Shown here: positions 10,194 to 20,637 of the stretch, one piece after another
Layout: each line of letters starts with the position of its first letter
Position numbering within the stretch: the first letter of the stretch is position 1
From: Cynocephalus volans
Taxonomy: Eukaryota > Chordata > Mammalia > Dermoptera > Cynocephalidae
DNA: 64,000 nucleotides
Assembly: GCF_027409185.1 (NCBI RefSeq)
Contig: NC_084474.1
Coordinates: 6,937,382 to 7,001,381, forward strand
Direction of reading: 5' to 3'
The notes under the pieces: model-generated
Database searches by the model: none
Told to the model about the DNA's origin: nothing
The model's input: only the letters and a program-made list of their open reading frames with translations
Position numbers and translations under genes: made by a program

Positions 10194-11355
10194 GTATAAT
10201 TTGATGTCTTTGCATTGATCTGTCCCAGGGAGGATGCCTCAGGGTGTGTGTGCATATGTGCCCACATGTATGCATGATCTGTGCATGCGTATGCATGTGT
10301 GTGCCCACATGTGTGCATATGTGCGTGCGTGGGTGCCATACATGTGCACTCAGCATTTGTTCACAGCGATTATCATCTTCCAGCGGGCCTGGAGCCCTAT
10401 GTGTTGCAGCACACTTTGTATTCTATGTCATTTTTCCTATGATAGGTAGCAAATTCTTTGAGTTGATTTCCATGAGTACTCATTGATTTTCACCAAACCA
10501 TTTTACCTCTTTCAGTCTCTTCCTTTTGTGACTTTTGGCAGGTAGTTGCAGACTTAACAATTGTCTCTCTCTCCAGGTGCCTCAAAATGCCCTTATTGTC
10601 ATTGTGTCATTTGAAATCACAACTAATCAGTCAGGTGGATGAAGGCAGGTGTTTTTATGTCTCTTCTCCAGATAGGGGTCAGTGGCGTTAGCGGACCTGT
10701 CCCGGTTCCCTTAGTTCACAGGTGGCACAGCTAGGGTGAGAAGTCAGGTTTTCCTCCTGCAAGCCTCCTTTCCTGTTTTGTGCACAGAGAGGTGTCTGTA
10801 ACACACCGTTCAGTGGCAAACCCATGCTGACTCATATGTACATGGCAGGTGTGTTTAAATATGTACACACATCCACAGAAAGGTCTAGAAGAACATACTC
10901 CAAACTGTTGAAAAAAGGTCACGGGATGGGATTAGAATGAAGGAGGATTAGATATTTTGCTTTTTTAGTTTATGTTCATTTGTAAGATTTACTTTTTTTG
11001 CAATAACTAATGAGTTTCATCATTTAAAAATGAATAATTATGAGCAGTGAAGGAGTAAATGGTGTGTTAGTGTCATTGATTTCTGTCTATAATTTTGTGT
11101 TTCTATCTGGGTGTTCTTTTAAGTTAGGAAACGCTGAGGGGTCATTAGGTTGTTTGTCTCATTGTTAGGCTGACGTCCTTATTGACTGTCATTGTGTCAT
11201 GTGAATGATCACTTCTCCATGTCTGTTTTTCCACCAGTGTCATCGGGAGAGTATCTTCTCACTGAAATATTAGAAATGTTAAGCGAGCAGGGATATTAAT
11301 TAGATTAATTCATTCCTATTTTGAGAAGTGCAAAACTTCTTCCAGAAGTCCTGGA
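10194..11355. other. No gene seen; TG/CA-rich tract at 10240-10350
   Basis: Unique-looking DNA. The tract at 10240-10350 alternates purine and pyrimidine (tgtgcatgcgtatgcatgtg) with several 'cccacatg' inserts. It is a degenerate microsatellite that could adopt Z-form in principle. Frames across it are low-complexity shadows. The remainder shows no repeat family or coding region that I can support. Confidence 0.55.
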
Positions 11356-11481
11356 AGAGTCAAGCTGCTAGGGGCTGGCTGGGTAGCTCAGTTGTTAGAG
11401 TACAGTATTATAACACCAAAGTCAAGGGTTCCGATCCCGTACTGATCAGCTGCTTAAATAAAAGAGTCAGAGTCAACCTGC
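11356..11481 (+). mobile_element. tRNA-Ile-derived SINE, CYN-like
   Basis: The body at 11371-11468 starts 'ggctggctgggtagctcagt', a tRNA A box, and has a B-box-like 'gggttccgatcc' with one extra C. The spacing and the stretch 'ataacaccaaagtcaagggt' follow tRNA-Ile (ATAACGCCAAGGTCGCGGGT). The tail is short and A-rich. Flanking 'agagtcaagctgc' (11356-11368) and 'agagtcaacctgc' (11469-11481) are a 13-bp duplication with one mismatch. tRNA-Ile-derived SINEs are what I recall for colugos. It is not a functional tRNA: the acceptor stem is unpaired and the B box is altered. Confidence 0.75.
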
Positions 11482-11825
11482 CGTATGCAAATGTCAGGCT
11501 TTCCTGTGTTCTAGGCTGTCACTCCACCTGTGTGCACCACTGATCTGGGCTCAAAGTTTGTCAGGAAGGAAAGGAACGTTTTCACAGAAAAAAAAATATT
11601 TTTTATAAAAATGAAATATTTAAATACCACTTCATTTTCTTCTTTAATTCATGATATTTGGTTTTGTAAAAGAAAGAAGAAACGATGATTGCTTATGTGT
11701 GGGCCCTCAAAAAATAAATGTCCATTGATTTCATTTTTACTTCTGTTTTCAATTAATCCCAGAATCCAGATTAAAATAAAACTGACATTATTTCAATAGA
11801 TGCAGAAAAAATCATGTGATAAAAA
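11482..11825. other. No gene seen
   Basis: AT-rich non-coding sequence between the SINE and an inverted L1 segment. Nothing recognisable. Confidence 0.5.
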
Positions 11826-12027
11826 CTTCAGCTATCTTTTTTTGAGAAATGCCTTTTGAGACCCATTGCCCATTTCTCAATTGCTTTTGGGGTTTTTTTG
11901 TTGTTGTTGTTGAGCCGTTTATGTTTCTCATATAATCTTGACATGAACACTTTGTCAAATATGCAGCTTGCAAATATTTTCTCCCATTCTGTCATCGGTT
12001 GACTCTTCACTCTGCTGTTTCCTTTGA
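11826..12027 (-). mobile_element. Inverted 5' segment of a twin-primed L1
   Basis: Read on the minus strand this is the distal part of L1 ORF2 ('gaatgggagaaaatatttgc', then 'gaaatgggcaatgggtctca'). The next L1 block, at 12028, continues on the plus strand from the adjoining part of the same element. Head-to-head L1 halves of this kind come from twin priming during insertion. Confidence 0.7.
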
Positions 12028-14320
12028 TGTGCACCAGGCATATGAAAAAATGCTTAACACCACCAATCACCAGGGAAATGCAAATCAAAACAATGAGATA
12101 CTACCTCACTCCAGTTAGAATGGCTATTATCAAAAAGACAAGAGAAAACAAGTGTTGGAGAGGGTGTGGAAAAAGGGAACGCTTCCACACTGCTGATGGT
12201 AATGTAAACTAGTACAGCCATTATGAAAAACAGTATGGAGGTGCCGGAGACCAGCTCCGCAGGATTCATCGTAGCTGAACAGGTGGTGTGGATTCAGTGA
12301 AAAAGGAAAGACACGGACCGCAGATGTCTAGTGCAAGTGTGGACAATGACCACGTGAATCTTGTTTTATTTATTTATTTTTACTTAATCCTCTACATAAT
12401 GATTTATCTTTAATCAAAACATTTTTTAATTTCATTTCTATTGAAAAAGAAAGGTCAAAATGTTCCAAAGCACTCATGCTCTGACAAAAACATCTACTCA
12501 TGCATCAGTAGTTCACCTCAAAGCTTGTGGCTTGTGACCAGAAACTATACAATAGCACATGATTGGCTTTAAAACATCAGGCTTTCTGTCTGAATCATAA
12601 ACCTTAACCTTCTTAGCTTATAATTTAACCCCTTTTTAATCTTACTTATACTTACTACCCTTAATTTGAATAACATTGATTAGTTATGGTTAACAATTTA
12701 ATATTGCTTATACTCTATATTGATCATTTTAATTTATAATCAAAATCACAATGTTTATAACATTAATATTATAAAATTTAACTATAAATCTTTATTAAAT
12801 TTCTATGTTATTGTTACAAATTTTGTGTTACTAATTGATTTAAACAAAACCTATTAATATCAAAATTTGTTTGTGTTTCTCTACTATTTAACTTATTTAT
12901 TTTATAATGAAACCTTTTATTTCCCTGCTAATAGACTCCGGGAACAGCACAGGGGACAAAGTGAAAAGTTAAATGATCCTACTCAAACTAACAAAAACAC
13001 ATTATATCATTCTTATTATTACTAAGGAAACAACATGTTCTTGGTAAATCAAGTGAAACTTTGCGAATGCGGAAAAACAAAGAAATCTGTAACTGGTTGT
13101 GAACAATTAGTTGTAAACACCACTGCACTCAGACCCACTGGCTCCCTGGGGGGTGTGGATAAATTTCCAACACAACAGCTTCATTCCACATGTACAAGAG
13201 CATGACCACAGCCACAATGGGTCAATGCACACACCACTAACAAGAAAAATCAACAATAAAATTAAATCAAGCCAACCCATACTGGGAACATGCATCAAAA
13301 ACACCTTTAGTACTGACAATGGCCTTTAAATAAACCAATTAATTCTGGTGCATATTTAACATGTCCTTTGAGAAACTCCATGGCCCTTGAAACTCCCCAA
13401 AGCCATGCCAAGGCAAAAAGTTGGGCCTTTTAATTTTGGAAATCTTTGTCAAGTAACAAAAGGCGAACAGACAGGAAATTCCACAGAGCCGTGCCACACA
13501 CGCAGGATCCCCCCGCAGTCTAGCTGAACAAGGGGTGTCCCTTGTCAGGCTCCCATGCCGTTCCCTATAGCGGGATGGCTCGAGACATGGAGGTTCCTCA
13601 AAAATTAAAAATAGAACTACCATAGAGTCTAGTAATCCTAGAATTGGGTATATACCCACAGGAAATGAAATATGACAGAGATCTGCACTTCCATGTTTAT
13701 TGCAGCACAGTTTACAATAGCCAAGATACAGACTCCACCTAAGTGTCCAACAACGAATGAATGGATTAAAAAAAAAAAAGTGGTATATATACACAATGGA
13801 ATACTATTCAGCCATTAAAAGCACAGCAAAACAAAACAAAAACATGAAATACTGTCATTTGTGGCAACATGGATGGATTTGGAGGTCATTATGAAGTAAG
13901 CCAGGCACAGAAAAACAAATATCACGTGATCTCACTCATATGTGGAAACTAAAGAAGGAAAAGTTGGTATGATAGAGACGAAGAGTAGAGACTGGGGAGG
14001 GGAGGGAGGAAGGGAAAACAGGGAGGGTTTGGCCAACAGCTACTAAAGTACAATGAGATAGGAGGAATAATTTCTGGTGTTCTGTTGCACAGTGGAGTTA
14101 CCTATGGTTAACAGTTTCGTATATTACATAATGAAGAGAAGAGAGGCTTTTGAATGTTTTCACCAAAAAGAAGAAACGTGCATGAGGTGATAGATACATT
14201 AACTACCCTGACCCCATCATTATACCAGATATATATGTATCTAAACATATATATGTAACAAAACCCTGTAAAGATGTACAATTACATGTCAATTAAAATG
14301 AAATAAATTTTAAACCAAAA
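12028..14320 (+). mobile_element. L1 3' end (older subfamily), split by a solo LTR
   Basis: Plus-strand end of L1 ORF2 and 3' UTR: 'gcatatgaaaaaatgcttaa', 'ctccagttagaatggctatt', then after the LTR 'ctagaattgggtatataccc' and 'tggaatactattcagccatt'. The 3' UTR runs to an A-rich end near 14320. Wording and 3' UTR differ from the elements at 29 and 45.8 kb, which points to an older L1 subfamily. The LTR at 12242-13587 interrupts it. No intact frame remains. Confidence 0.85.
12242..13587 (-). mobile_element. Solo LTR of an endogenous retrovirus, class II-like
   Basis: A 1,346-bp block inserted in the L1, flanked by the 6-bp duplication 'tggagg' (12236-12241 and 13588-13593). In minus orientation it begins TGTC and ends GGCA, the TG...CA ends of an LTR. 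An AATAAA-type signal sits near 12365-12380, about 130 bp before the end, so minus is the sense strand. Six-base duplications and long LTRs suit beta-like (class II) elements. No internal proviral sequence remains, so it is a recombined solo LTR. I cannot name the family. Frames inside are short and broken. Confidence 0.75.
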
Positions 14321-17045
14321 AACAAAGATTTCATTGATTTTTTTATGATTTAAAAACTCTCAGCAAAGTAGAAATAAGAGGACTTCTTAAGACAGTAATG
14401 TCCTTGCAGGCAGGCACTGAGTCTTATTGACCTTTGCTTTCTTAATGACTTGCTCAATGCTTGGAACATATTAGATCAATAAAATACTATTTAATGGAAA
14501 AGCAAGCATAGCAAACTTTTTCAAAAGAGAAATTAGAAGGGAACAAAATAAAATGTTAAAATGTGAGCATTCATAAATATCCACAGTGAAGGGGAAAGAG
14601 AGTTTTACAATAAAGTAGAATCATTGTTAGAAAGAAAAGAAAGCAAGGACATTTGTTGAGATCAAAACAAAAGGAGAGTCCCAGTGACTGTCCTTGTCTC
14701 AAATGACTGGCTTAAGGAGGTGGTCCAGGTGCAGGAAATTCTCCCATGTTACCTGCATTAAGCGGCTTCCACAGAAAAACCAAACAGCCTCTTCCTAGAA
14801 TGAGCCACTGATCATAGCCTCATCACTGCTCCATCTCTGAAGTGTACTAAGACTGTTTCAATGTACCCCCTTTTCCTTGTTTTTATTATTTACTATGATA
14901 CACCCCAGAATTCTAAATCACCCCTCAGTGTCTGATGTATGTAGGGCTCTTTGATTTTCTTCCCGTTCCTTCCCAACTGATTAGCCCTTCCAATGTGACA
15001 CCTGCAAATTCATGCTTCATCATCAACTGAATCCCCTCTAAGCTCAACCTCTTTTCTGAATATTCTGCACATTATTTTGTATGAAGAGATATTCATCACA
15101 TCCCCAAAGACGTTGCTTGCCACCCCCGTAGCCTGCTCAAGGCATGGAGGAAAACTCACAACACGAATCACTGGCTCTAGAGGTATGGCCGATGTAGTAT
15201 TTGTTCCTCGTTATCCTTTCTGGGCCACATTTAAATCTCAGGTTACTTTACCCACTCCTCACTGTTGCTGTCGTCTGTTGACAGCTCAATCATTTCTCAA
15301 CAACCTCATTTCTGAACAATTATAGTATTTGGTTGTCTCATTTCCTTTAGGCCTTCCTATGTCATAATCCTTTATTATTTCAATAGGCTTCCCCAAATAT
15401 GATCTTTTCAACATTCTGTTTCTCGTTTCCTTTAACAACTCACTACCAGCAATCTATTTACCCTACTTCAGTCCCTTATTCCATGGTTTTACCCAATATG
15501 TTGTTACCCAAGCTATAAATTCTTCAAAGTTTCACCTTCGTTCATTCTGCGCCCTGACCACCACTCTCAAGTTTCCAACTTATTCATTCAACTTCTCCAA
15601 CTCGACTTTCATGATGCTACAACATTTTCCCGTCTCTCATCCCTTTGTTAGTCGTTTATCTCTCACAACCAACTTAAAGTTTTTGGTTAATTATTATAAA
15701 CACACTTTTCCCTACATTCCCTACATTCTCAACTTCCTGTTTTTCTCTCATTGTTATACTTACTACGTTAAACAACAACCCTGCTTAAATCCAATTTTAC
15801 TCTTCTTTCACTGCTGTACCCCTGCAATTGAATAAAATTAGTAAAAAAAGAAAAAAAAAAACAAGGATGAATGCTATCACTATAAATCATGTTGGCTCCT
15901 ATAAATATATATTCATATATAATCATACTACATTCTTTAATAGTCTCCTTTCTTCACTGGGCTTCCCAGGCACATATTCTCTTGTTTTTTCTCCTGTTCA
16001 TGACTCTTCGTTAGAAAAGGAAAAGATAAAATATTATATTATAGTATAGTATAAGGATCAGCAGTGCCAAGTAAATGTTCTCTCCATCATGATTGCAAAG
16101 GTTTTGACAGAAGTAAAAAAGCTAGTGGATATGAAATAAGAAACAAGGATAGCATGTGCAAGATAAATTTGTATTTAGAATATTTCTCTTAAACATCAAG
16201 ATAAATATATGATTTTTAAAGAAAATCTGTAAAAACAAGTAGTAAAATGTAAAAAGGTATTTCTGTACTCATAATTTATACACACCCTTTTACAGATTAT
16301 ATATTTATATATAATAGGGTTTAGCAAATGTGGATCTGCAATTTTCCTTCATGGAATATGATATTTGGAGACATTCAAGACTTCCAAAGAGATATGTGTT
16401 ATACTGTAATATGAGTTGTTAAACCTAAATTACAGTGAGTAAAATTTCAGAAAACAGATATTAGTGCAGCCTGACAAGAATGTATGATTTGCTACTAAAT
16501 TGTCAGAGATATCTTCAATAGTAAAACATAACTGTATTAACCCAAAATCACATCCTTATTAATTTGTTTACATTTATATTAATAACACTTCTATTTTGGC
16601 CAGTTTTTGAGTTTTAATATATGATTATTAACTTTGTTAAATTCTGACTTTGGCACTATTTGCGTTGTTAGGAGTCTCCCCAAAGCCGCATATTCACACT
16701 TAAAATGACAACAAAAGAGAACAATAGAATTCCTAGTCCTAAAGCTCCTAAATTATGTTGTTCTAATAGATGTACTTTCAGAAACACCTATTCTCCTGAT
16801 GAAATGGCTACAAATGAGCAGGTAATTCCCTCAGTTTTTAGTAAAGAAGATTATAATATATGTGATGTAATTTCTAGTAACTCTATTCTAAAATTAGCTG
16901 AGTTGTTTCAATAAGGTCAAAAATATACTGCTTCCTAACATTAGCTACAGGTTTGTTAGGGGCTTTCACAAGAATGGTTCCATGTTGGAGAAAACCAAAT
17001 TGAATTGCTTAGTTCTCTCTTACAGTTATTCTGACATAGTGAATG
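14321..17045. other. No gene seen; L2-like piece at 14395-14500
   Basis: AT-rich. 'ggcaggcactgagtcttatt' to 'gatcaataaaatactattta' resembles an L2 3' end. The stretch 14860-15840 is pyrimidine-rich and may be an old LINE that I could not classify. A small unexplained frame at 16705-16914 is listed separately. Confidence 0.5.
16705..16914 (+). other. Unidentified 69-codon open frame
   Basis: An ATG-started frame with protein-like composition (MTTKENNRIPSPKAPKL and a cysteine pair, then an acidic stretch ending LKLAELFQ). It can be read back about ten codons before the ATG (ESPQSRIFTLK) to an in-frame stop. It is less AT-biased in content than neighbouring chance frames. I do not recognise it. 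It could be an exon-sized piece of a processed pseudogene or pure chance, and no splice sites or duplications were found around it. Confidence 0.2.
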
Positions 17046-17318
17046 CTAGGTCCATCCGTGTTGCTGCAAACGGCAGAATTTCATTCTTTTTTACAGCAGA
17101 GTAGTATTCCATTGTGTAGATTTACCACATTTTCCATATTTGCTCATCGGATGGTGGACATTTGGGTTGGTTCCAACTCTTGGCTATTGTAAAGAGCATT
17201 GCAATGAACACTGGAGAACAGGTATACCTTCGACTTCATGATTTCCATTCTTCTGGGTATATTCCCAGCAGTGGGATAGCTGGGCCATATGGTAGATCTA
17301 TCTGCAATTGTTTAAGAC
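17046..17318 (-). mobile_element. L1 fragment, end of ORF2
   Basis: Reverse complement of the same L1 block as 1-300 ('ttccattgtgtagatttacc', 'ggttccaactcttggctatt', 'tattcccagcagtgggatag'). It lacks the L1 3' UTR and tail on the left and stops on the right just before the PTPN12 retrocopy. Confidence 0.85.
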
Positions 17319-17326
17319 TAAGCACG

Positions 17327-17338
17327 TTCAACTTTTTA
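17327..17338. repeat. Target-site duplication, left copy, of the PTPN12 retrocopy
   Basis: 'ttcaacttttta' is repeated at 20626-20637. The next 35 bases are T-rich, the complement of a decayed poly(A) tail. The right junction 'ttttt/aaaa' fits the L1 endonuclease preference. Confidence 0.8.
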
Positions 17339-18139
17339 TTTTATTTATTTATTTTTTGTTTTTGTTTTTTTAATGGCAGGTCAAATATCCTGAAACATAC
17401 ATATTTTTGATAGTCTTCTAATCCCAGTCCAGTTCAAATATTAAAGTAACACACACAACCTAAGAGAATTCAATATTGTTCCAAGGCACTTACTGAATCT
17501 CCATGACTAGATGAAAACAAGAACAATTAGGATAAACAATTAGACAGTATATAATATAAAAATAACTTTTTGCTTACAATTTACAAAATGTATTATTACA
17601 ATCTTTGATCTCTGATAACCTGCAATGCTGGCTGCATGAATCCAGCAATTTTAAAATTAAGAAACTATTTTCTAAAACTTCAGGGCAAATAATTTACAAA
17701 TAAGGTACACAAAGATTTAGACCATGCAGAAACTTCTTACATCTTCTGTTAATTATATTTTATGACTGCCACTTTATCAAATTATATACCTACTTGCCCT
17801 GTACATATACAAAATAATGCACACATGATAAAATGGCAAAAGTGTAGTCCTTAAACTCAATTTATCATAAAACTATTACTATATCAACATGTCTACAAGC
17901 AGCGTGTAACAGGGTTAAGAGACATTAAGGCAATAATACTTGAAGTTACAAAATAAACCATATGTAATACTTTTTCCTAAGTGTAGTAAAAGGCAGGTAG
18001 ATGGTCCCAGCAAAAAATAATAAGGTAACAATCTACACTGCTGTTAGTCCCACATTTTAAAGATGGAATACTATAAACCTGGCTTTCAGTGGCACTTGAA
18101 TTTTCCAGTATAATTTAAAGTCTATTTTAGCTCCCTGAA

Positions 18140-19320
18140 TCATGTCCATTCTGAAGGTGGATGTCTTGGTCCTTTGGGTTTTCCACAGCGATTACCAAAA
18201 CCAATATCTGTGGCTTCTGTTGGACTTTCTGATATTTGATCTTTCTTGTCACTGAAAGTAGGTGGACATTCTGTACAAGTCTCTGTGTGAATACCTCCTG
18301 CTAAATGATCACATTTTTCATTTCCGGAGGCTGTCAAGCCTTCAGCCTTCTTTTGTTCAAACCGTTCCTGACTTTGAAGTTCACTCCATTCAGGTATTAT
18401 AGGTGTATTATGTTCACTTGCTAATACAAAAGACTCAGGAGTTCTTTCAGGTAGGGGAGGAGGTGAATCTTCACTAACATCAACATCTTTTTCAGCACCT
18501 GAATGTATTGTTCCAGTTATATCAAGTCTAGCAATGGACATTGGCAATACTTTCCTAGTAGAAATGCTTTCAGTACCGGTGGCAGCAGAAACTGTGGCAC
18601 TTGCTGTCGAAATATTAGTTTTATTCTTGGTCACAGCACCATCAGAGTTCCTTTCATCTGAGTCTGAGTCATCAGAGTGAAGAGGATTAGTAAAACTGAG
18701 AGGTGCTCTGAAAAGAAGTGAACTATTACGATGATCCACAAGATCATGGGTTTCAACTTGTGTTGTACAGCTTGATGCTAAACTCACAGTTTTCATAGTT
18801 TGACAGTGGATATCTGAGGATTTGCCTTCAGATGAATCACATACAGATACAGCACTTTCAGGTCCATGAAGTGACCATGTTACTTGTCCTTTCTCATCAA
18901 GAGGCAAGCAGTCTGGCCTAGGAGGTGTGTCTGAATTCTTCTGTGATTCTTCTGGAGCTTTGTTTGACTGTGTTGCACTGCAGTCCACACACGAATTCTG
19001 AGAAATGTCATCAACTTTTACATCCCCGGAACTTAACTCCTGTGGCTTAGAGATTTTATCAATTATACAAGGTGAAGCAGATTTAATTTTAATTGCATGT
19101 CCCCTATTCAAGAGTGTATTGCCATCAAAACTTTTTGGTCTTTCTTGGAGAGGGACCTTCTTAATCTCAAAACTTAAATTTCGCTCCATTTTTTTTATCT
19201 GTCTGTTCAATAGCTGGTTCATTTTTCCCTGGAAGTTCTGTTGATTTATTATAGTTTCTGTTGAGGTCTGTTGAATGTTGTTCTGATGAAACCATGTGCA
19301 ACACTGGTTTTGGATGGTAT
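18140..19320 (-). pseudogene. PTPN12: PTPN12 retrocopy, PEST/C-terminal part
   Basis: After the micro-insertion the protein continues in a second frame ([19 protein letters not shown] to EQTDKK, about 19425-19193). One extra A in an A run near 19190 then moves it to a third frame, which is open from MERNLSFEIKK to the natural end at 18140. The proline-rich region, the SPPPLPERTPESF motif and the terminal GKPKGPRHPPSEWT are all recognisable. Long open frames persist despite two frameshifts, so the copy is of moderate age. Confidence 0.88.
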
Positions 19321-19323
19321 CTG

Positions 19324-20508
19324 TCATTGTCCTGCCATACAGTAGTGACTGTCGGAAATGCTGAAGGGGGAGAAGGTGTCAAGATCGGTGGCACTGGGTG
19401 AGGTTCTGGAGGCTGTAGTATTTCTTTTTTTTTTTTTTTGTGTGTGTAGTATTTCTTCTTTAGCATCTCCTTCTACAAGGCAACTGCGAGTTCTGGGTGG
19501 TTTTGGAGGAGGAGAATCTTGTTTTTCAGGATCTATGGAGCTGATTATATTTTCAGTGTTAATTTCATTCACTCCATCAGGAACTTTCTGGGTTCCATGA
19601 ATTTCATACAGTTGTAGCTGTTTTTCAAACAGTTGAGCGATAGCTCTGTGAACAAGCTCATATTGTTCCTTTGTTTGTACTGCAGAATGCCTTTGTGTTC
19701 TCATTTCTTGTATTAAATTAAACACATTAAATTCCTCTGGTATTTTCCCAGCTTTTAGTAAATTCCATGTATAATCTATGGCACAAATGGCACCTGTTCT
19801 TCCACGGCCTGCACTGCAGTGAATACAAATAGGTCCATCTTCATGTTCTTGGTATTTCCTCATCAAGCTTATCATGTCCAGAACAGAATCAAATGAGGAA
19901 GGAACATCATGGTCTGGCCAGTTCACATAATGAAACTGATATAGTCTACGAGATTCATTTTGAAATTCAAGCAAGAGTGTCCTAATGAAATAGTCTGTTC
20001 TTGCTTGTTGATCTTCACAAGAAATTTTAAATGGTGCAAATGTTACAGGGTCTTCTCCATACAAAGGCCAGTCATGCTCACATTTTTTCCTTCCCATCTC
20101 AAATTCTCGACAAGCCATTACAATGGTTACAACATTGTACTCCCATATCATCCTCCAAAAACCGATTACTGTGTTTGCTAAAGGTCCTTGGGTTGCCACA
20201 TATGCTTTTGGCCCATAGACACCCTTAATAAAATTTGCATTGATAGAGTCTGAATCTTGAGAAGGAGTTTTTAAAGTCAGTTTAACTCGGCTGTGATCAA
20301 ATGGCAGTATGTCCTTACATCTGTTCTTTTTCACATTTTCTTCTTTTTCTCCAGTGGCTGTGGGATAAGTCTTTTCTGTTCTATATTTGGTAGACAATCT
20401 TCTGAATCGCATGAAGTCCCGGGCGAAGTTGTCCTCCCCCTTGTGGTCCGGACTCTTCACGGCCTGGACCCTCTGGATGAATTTCCTCAGGCTCTCCACC
20501 TGCTCCAT
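19324..20508 (-). pseudogene. PTPN12: PTPN12 retrocopy, phosphatase-domain part
   Basis: Open for about 365 recognisable residues from [17 protein letters not shown]. The PTP domain is complete in outline, with the WPD loop ([10 protein letters not shown]) and the signature loop [11 protein letters not shown] keeping the catalytic cysteine and arginine. Several key positions are changed relative to the family as I know it: the tyrosine of the phosphotyrosine loop (SDYINANF) is serine at residue 88, the cysteine four places after the catalytic one is arginine, and KCERYWPL reads KCEHDWPL. After KEEIL a 31-bp insertion shifts the frame, adding about 30 unrelated residues before a stop. Unlikely to be an active enzyme. 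Confidence 0.9.
19414..19457 (-). mobile_element. 31-bp poly(A) micro-retroinsertion inside the PTPN12 retrocopy
   Basis: The 13-mer 'tgtagtatttctt' occurs at 19414-19426 and again at 19445-19457. Between the copies, on the minus strand, lie 18 bases: 'cacaca' followed by As. Direct repeats plus an A tail are the mark of L1-driven insertion, here truncated to little more than the tail. The net gain of 31 bp (one more than a multiple of three) breaks the PTPN12 frame. Confidence 0.75.
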
Positions 20509-20625
20509 CCTCCCGCGTCCCCCCGGCTGCGGTCGCCGGCCCCGCTTCCCGGTTCTTCCTTCCCCCCACCCCCCACCAGCCGCCGCAGCCGCCTCTCCCC
20601 ACGGGCGCGCCCCCGCCGCCCCACA

Positions 20626-20637
20626 TTCAACTTTTTA
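20626..20637. repeat. Target-site duplication, right copy, of the PTPN12 retrocopy
   Basis: 'ttcaacttttta', the partner of 17327-17338. It abuts the GC-rich 5' UTR of the retrocopy. Confidence 0.8.

Larger units (their letters stand above)
17339..20625 (-). pseudogene. PTPN12: PTPN12 (PTP-PEST) processed pseudogene, whole insertion
   Basis: Intronless minus-strand copy of the mRNA for protein tyrosine phosphatase non-receptor type 12, flanked by 12-bp duplications. In transcript order: GC-rich 5' UTR (20625-20509), coding region (20508-18140), about 0.8 kb of 3' UTR (18139 to about 17375) and a tail visible as T-rich plus-strand sequence. The parent is a cytosolic phosphatase that acts on focal-adhesion proteins such as p130Cas. 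The protein pieces end in GKPKGPRHPPSEWT, the family C-terminus, so the copy is full length. The coding region is split over three frames. Confidence 0.93.

Noticed and set aside
10234-10486. Overlapping frames rich in Cys, His and Met near 10.3 kb
   Set aside because: They are translations of a degenerate TG/CA repeat on both strands.
11371-11468. Functional tRNA-Ile gene
   Set aside because: A and B boxes are present, but the acceptor arms do not pair, the B box has an extra base, and an A-rich tail with target-site duplication marks it as a SINE.
13107-13319. Possible LTR-encoded membrane protein in the solo LTR
   Set aside because: Only 70 codons, no ATG at the frame start and no similarity that I could recognise. 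Kept only as a remark in the LTR finding.
13339-13794. A 151-codon minus-strand frame
   Set aside because: It crosses the junction between the L1 and the solo LTR, so it is a chance fusion of two repeats.
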